DNA from: UBA7672 sp040398425 | Lineage (GTDB): Bacteria; Pseudomonadota; Alphaproteobacteria; Caulobacterales; Hyphomonadaceae | DNA: 64,000 nt | NCBI GenBank assembly: GCA_040398425.1 | Contig: JBBATZ010000007.1 | Location: forward strand, 1 to 64,000 | Direction of reading: 5' to 3' | In this document: positions 63,132-64,000 of the stretch, one piece after another | Layout: every line of letters begins with the position of its first letter | Numbering within the stretch: the stretch's first letter is position 1 | Program-made: the position numbers and the translations under genes | The notes under the pieces: generated by a model | What the model was told of the DNA's origin: nothing | What the model saw: only the letters and a program-made list of their open reading frames with translations | The model's database searches: none

Positions 63132-64000
63132 AGCTTGATGTGCTCATCCCCGGAGCGGACTCCTCTGACTTTTCAGCGATTGATGTCGTGGGCATCACCG
63201 CCGACAGCCGCAAGGTGAAACCGGGCTTCGTGTTCGCGGCGCTGCAGGGCGTGGCGAAGGATGGCCGCGACTATATCGATAGCGCGATAAAGTCTGGCGC
63301 GGTCGCGATCCTGACTGATGCGCGGCCAGGCGAATGGAGCGTGCCGGCGATCCGCGTGGACGAGCCACGCCTGACCCTGGCGCAGGCGGCGGCGGCTTTC
63401 TGTCCGACGCAGCCGGGTATCGTTGCAGCGGTGACGGGCACCAACGGCAAGAGTTCGACGGTCGATTTCCTGCGTCAGATCTGGAGCAGCATGGGCCGCA
63501 AGGCAGCATCCATGGGCACGCTCGGCGCGATCGGTCCTTCGGGTAGCGCCGATCTTGGTCACACGACGCCTGATCCAGTGGCGATCCACGCAACGCTCGA
63601 CAAGCTCGCGCGCGAAGGCGTGACACATGCGGCGATGGAAGCGTCATCGCATGGCCTGTCGCAGTATCGCCTGCATGGTGTGACGCTGGCGGCGGGGGCG
63701 TTCACGAACCTTACGCAGGACCACCTCGACTACCATTCGGACTTCGACGACTACCGCGCCGCCAAGATGAAGCTGTTCACCGAGTTGCTGCCGGTGGGCG
63801 CGCCGGCGGTGTTGAATGCGGACAGTCCGGAGCTCGAAGCGTTCGAGACGGCGGCGCGCGAGGCTGGCCTGAAGCCATTCACCGTGGGTTGGCGCGGACG
63901 TGACCTGCGCATCTCCGAAGCCTTGCCGCGCGGGACAGGGCAGGACCTGGTGATCCAGTGGGGCGATGCGCCAGGAAATGAACGCAAGATCCACCTGCCG
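63128..64000 (+). CDS. murE: UDP-N-acetylmuramoyl-tripeptide synthetase MurE (5' part)
   Basis: 291 codons are visible before the window ends, without a stop. N-terminal UMAG-binding domain with GITADSRKVKPGFVFAALQG, then the ATP loop VTGTNGKSS (about 104-112), TTPDP, EASSHGLSQYRLHGV and FTNLTQDHLDYH, all hallmarks of MurE. It adds the third residue (probably meso-diaminopimelate) to UDP-MurNAc-L-Ala-D-Glu. ATG overlaps the ftsI stop. The C-terminal domain lies outside the window. Confidence 0.95.
   Translation, partial: MKLDVLIPGADSSDFSAIDVVGITADSRKVKPGFVFAALQGVAKDGRDYIDSAIKSGAVAILTDARPGEWSVPAIRVDEPRLTLAQAAAAFCPTQPGIVAAVTGTNGKSSTVDFLRQIWSSMGRKAASMGTLGAIGPSGSADLGHTTPDPVAIHATLDKLAREGVTHAAMEASSHGLSQYRLHGVTLAAGAFTNLTQDHLDYHSDFDDYRAAKMKLFTELLPVGAPAVLNADSPELEAFETAAREAGLKPFTVGWRGRDLRISEALPRGTGQDLVIQWGDAPGNERKIHLP

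Overview
The window is GC-rich, tightly packed chromosomal DNA from an alphaproteobacterium, most likely of the Caulobacterales/Hyphomonadaceae type. Grounds for this are the order rnpB - mraZ - rsmH - ftsL - ftsI - murE, the purL - bolA - grxD neighbourhood, DUF3297, a holdfast/cellulose-type FemAB acyltransferase, many periplasmic lipoproteins, a TonB receptor and CoA-ester catabolic genes. The placement is an inference from gene content. A run of exactly 100 Ns inside argE and several frame-disrupted genes show that this is a draft or metagenome-derived assembly, so broken frames must be read with care. I found no insertion sequence, prophage, CRISPR array or tRNA.

Layout. 1-1.5 kb: an unknown helical protein and two divergent small ribbon-helix-helix-like proteins around an operator-like repeat cluster, then an ABM-fold protein. 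1.5-12.7 kb: PP2C-like phosphatase, a frameshifted lipoprotein, amidohydrolase, PEP-mutase/isocitrate-lyase-family enzyme, a dual-ATPase peptide ABC protein, a large redoxin/cytochrome c/copper-monooxygenase lipoprotein, a beta-propeller lipoprotein and a YCII protein. 12.7-30.4 kb: mostly housekeeping (CocE hydrolase, FemAB, ilvA, FKBP lipoprotein, argE, cysQ, ttcA, grxD, bolA, purL, macrodomain, pseudouridine synthase, enoyl-CoA hydratase, CinA-like protein). 30.6-34.2 kb: a three-gene TadE/TadE/TadG-like operon whose von Willebrand protein carries a large inserted repeat array. 35-43.7 kb: a serine-beta-lactamase-like esterase, an esterase coupled to a probable halohydrin dehalogenase, and a TetR-controlled RND efflux pair. 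43.7-54.5 kb: CoA/lipid metabolism (two acyl-CoA dehydrogenases, an APH-like kinase, a FabH-like ketosynthase, a feruloyl-CoA-synthase-like ligase, a TIGR03084 protein) around a TonB receptor broken at a TG dinucleotide tract. 54.5-58.8 kb: nucleotidyltransferase, ArsR/AHSA1 pair, metallophosphoesterase, nitronate monooxygenase, cytochrome c. 58.9-64 kb: RNase P RNA and the start of the division/cell-wall (dcw) cluster, with four MraZ boxes at exact 10-bp period before mraZ; murE runs off the end.

Most noteworthy: (1) a gene at 38086-38799 with the Ser-Tyr-Arg triad and remodelled N-terminus of halohydrin dehalogenases; (2) a single lipoprotein joining a cysteine-less redoxin fold, a c-type haem site, a PHM/DBH-like copper monooxygenase with its whole ligand set, and EF-hands; (3) a Tad vWA protein interrupted by about 77-residue repeats, each punctuated by a C-x4-C pair; (4) a TonB receptor whose frame is broken exactly at a (TG)6 tract. 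I see no single wholly undescribed multi-gene defence or mobile system here.
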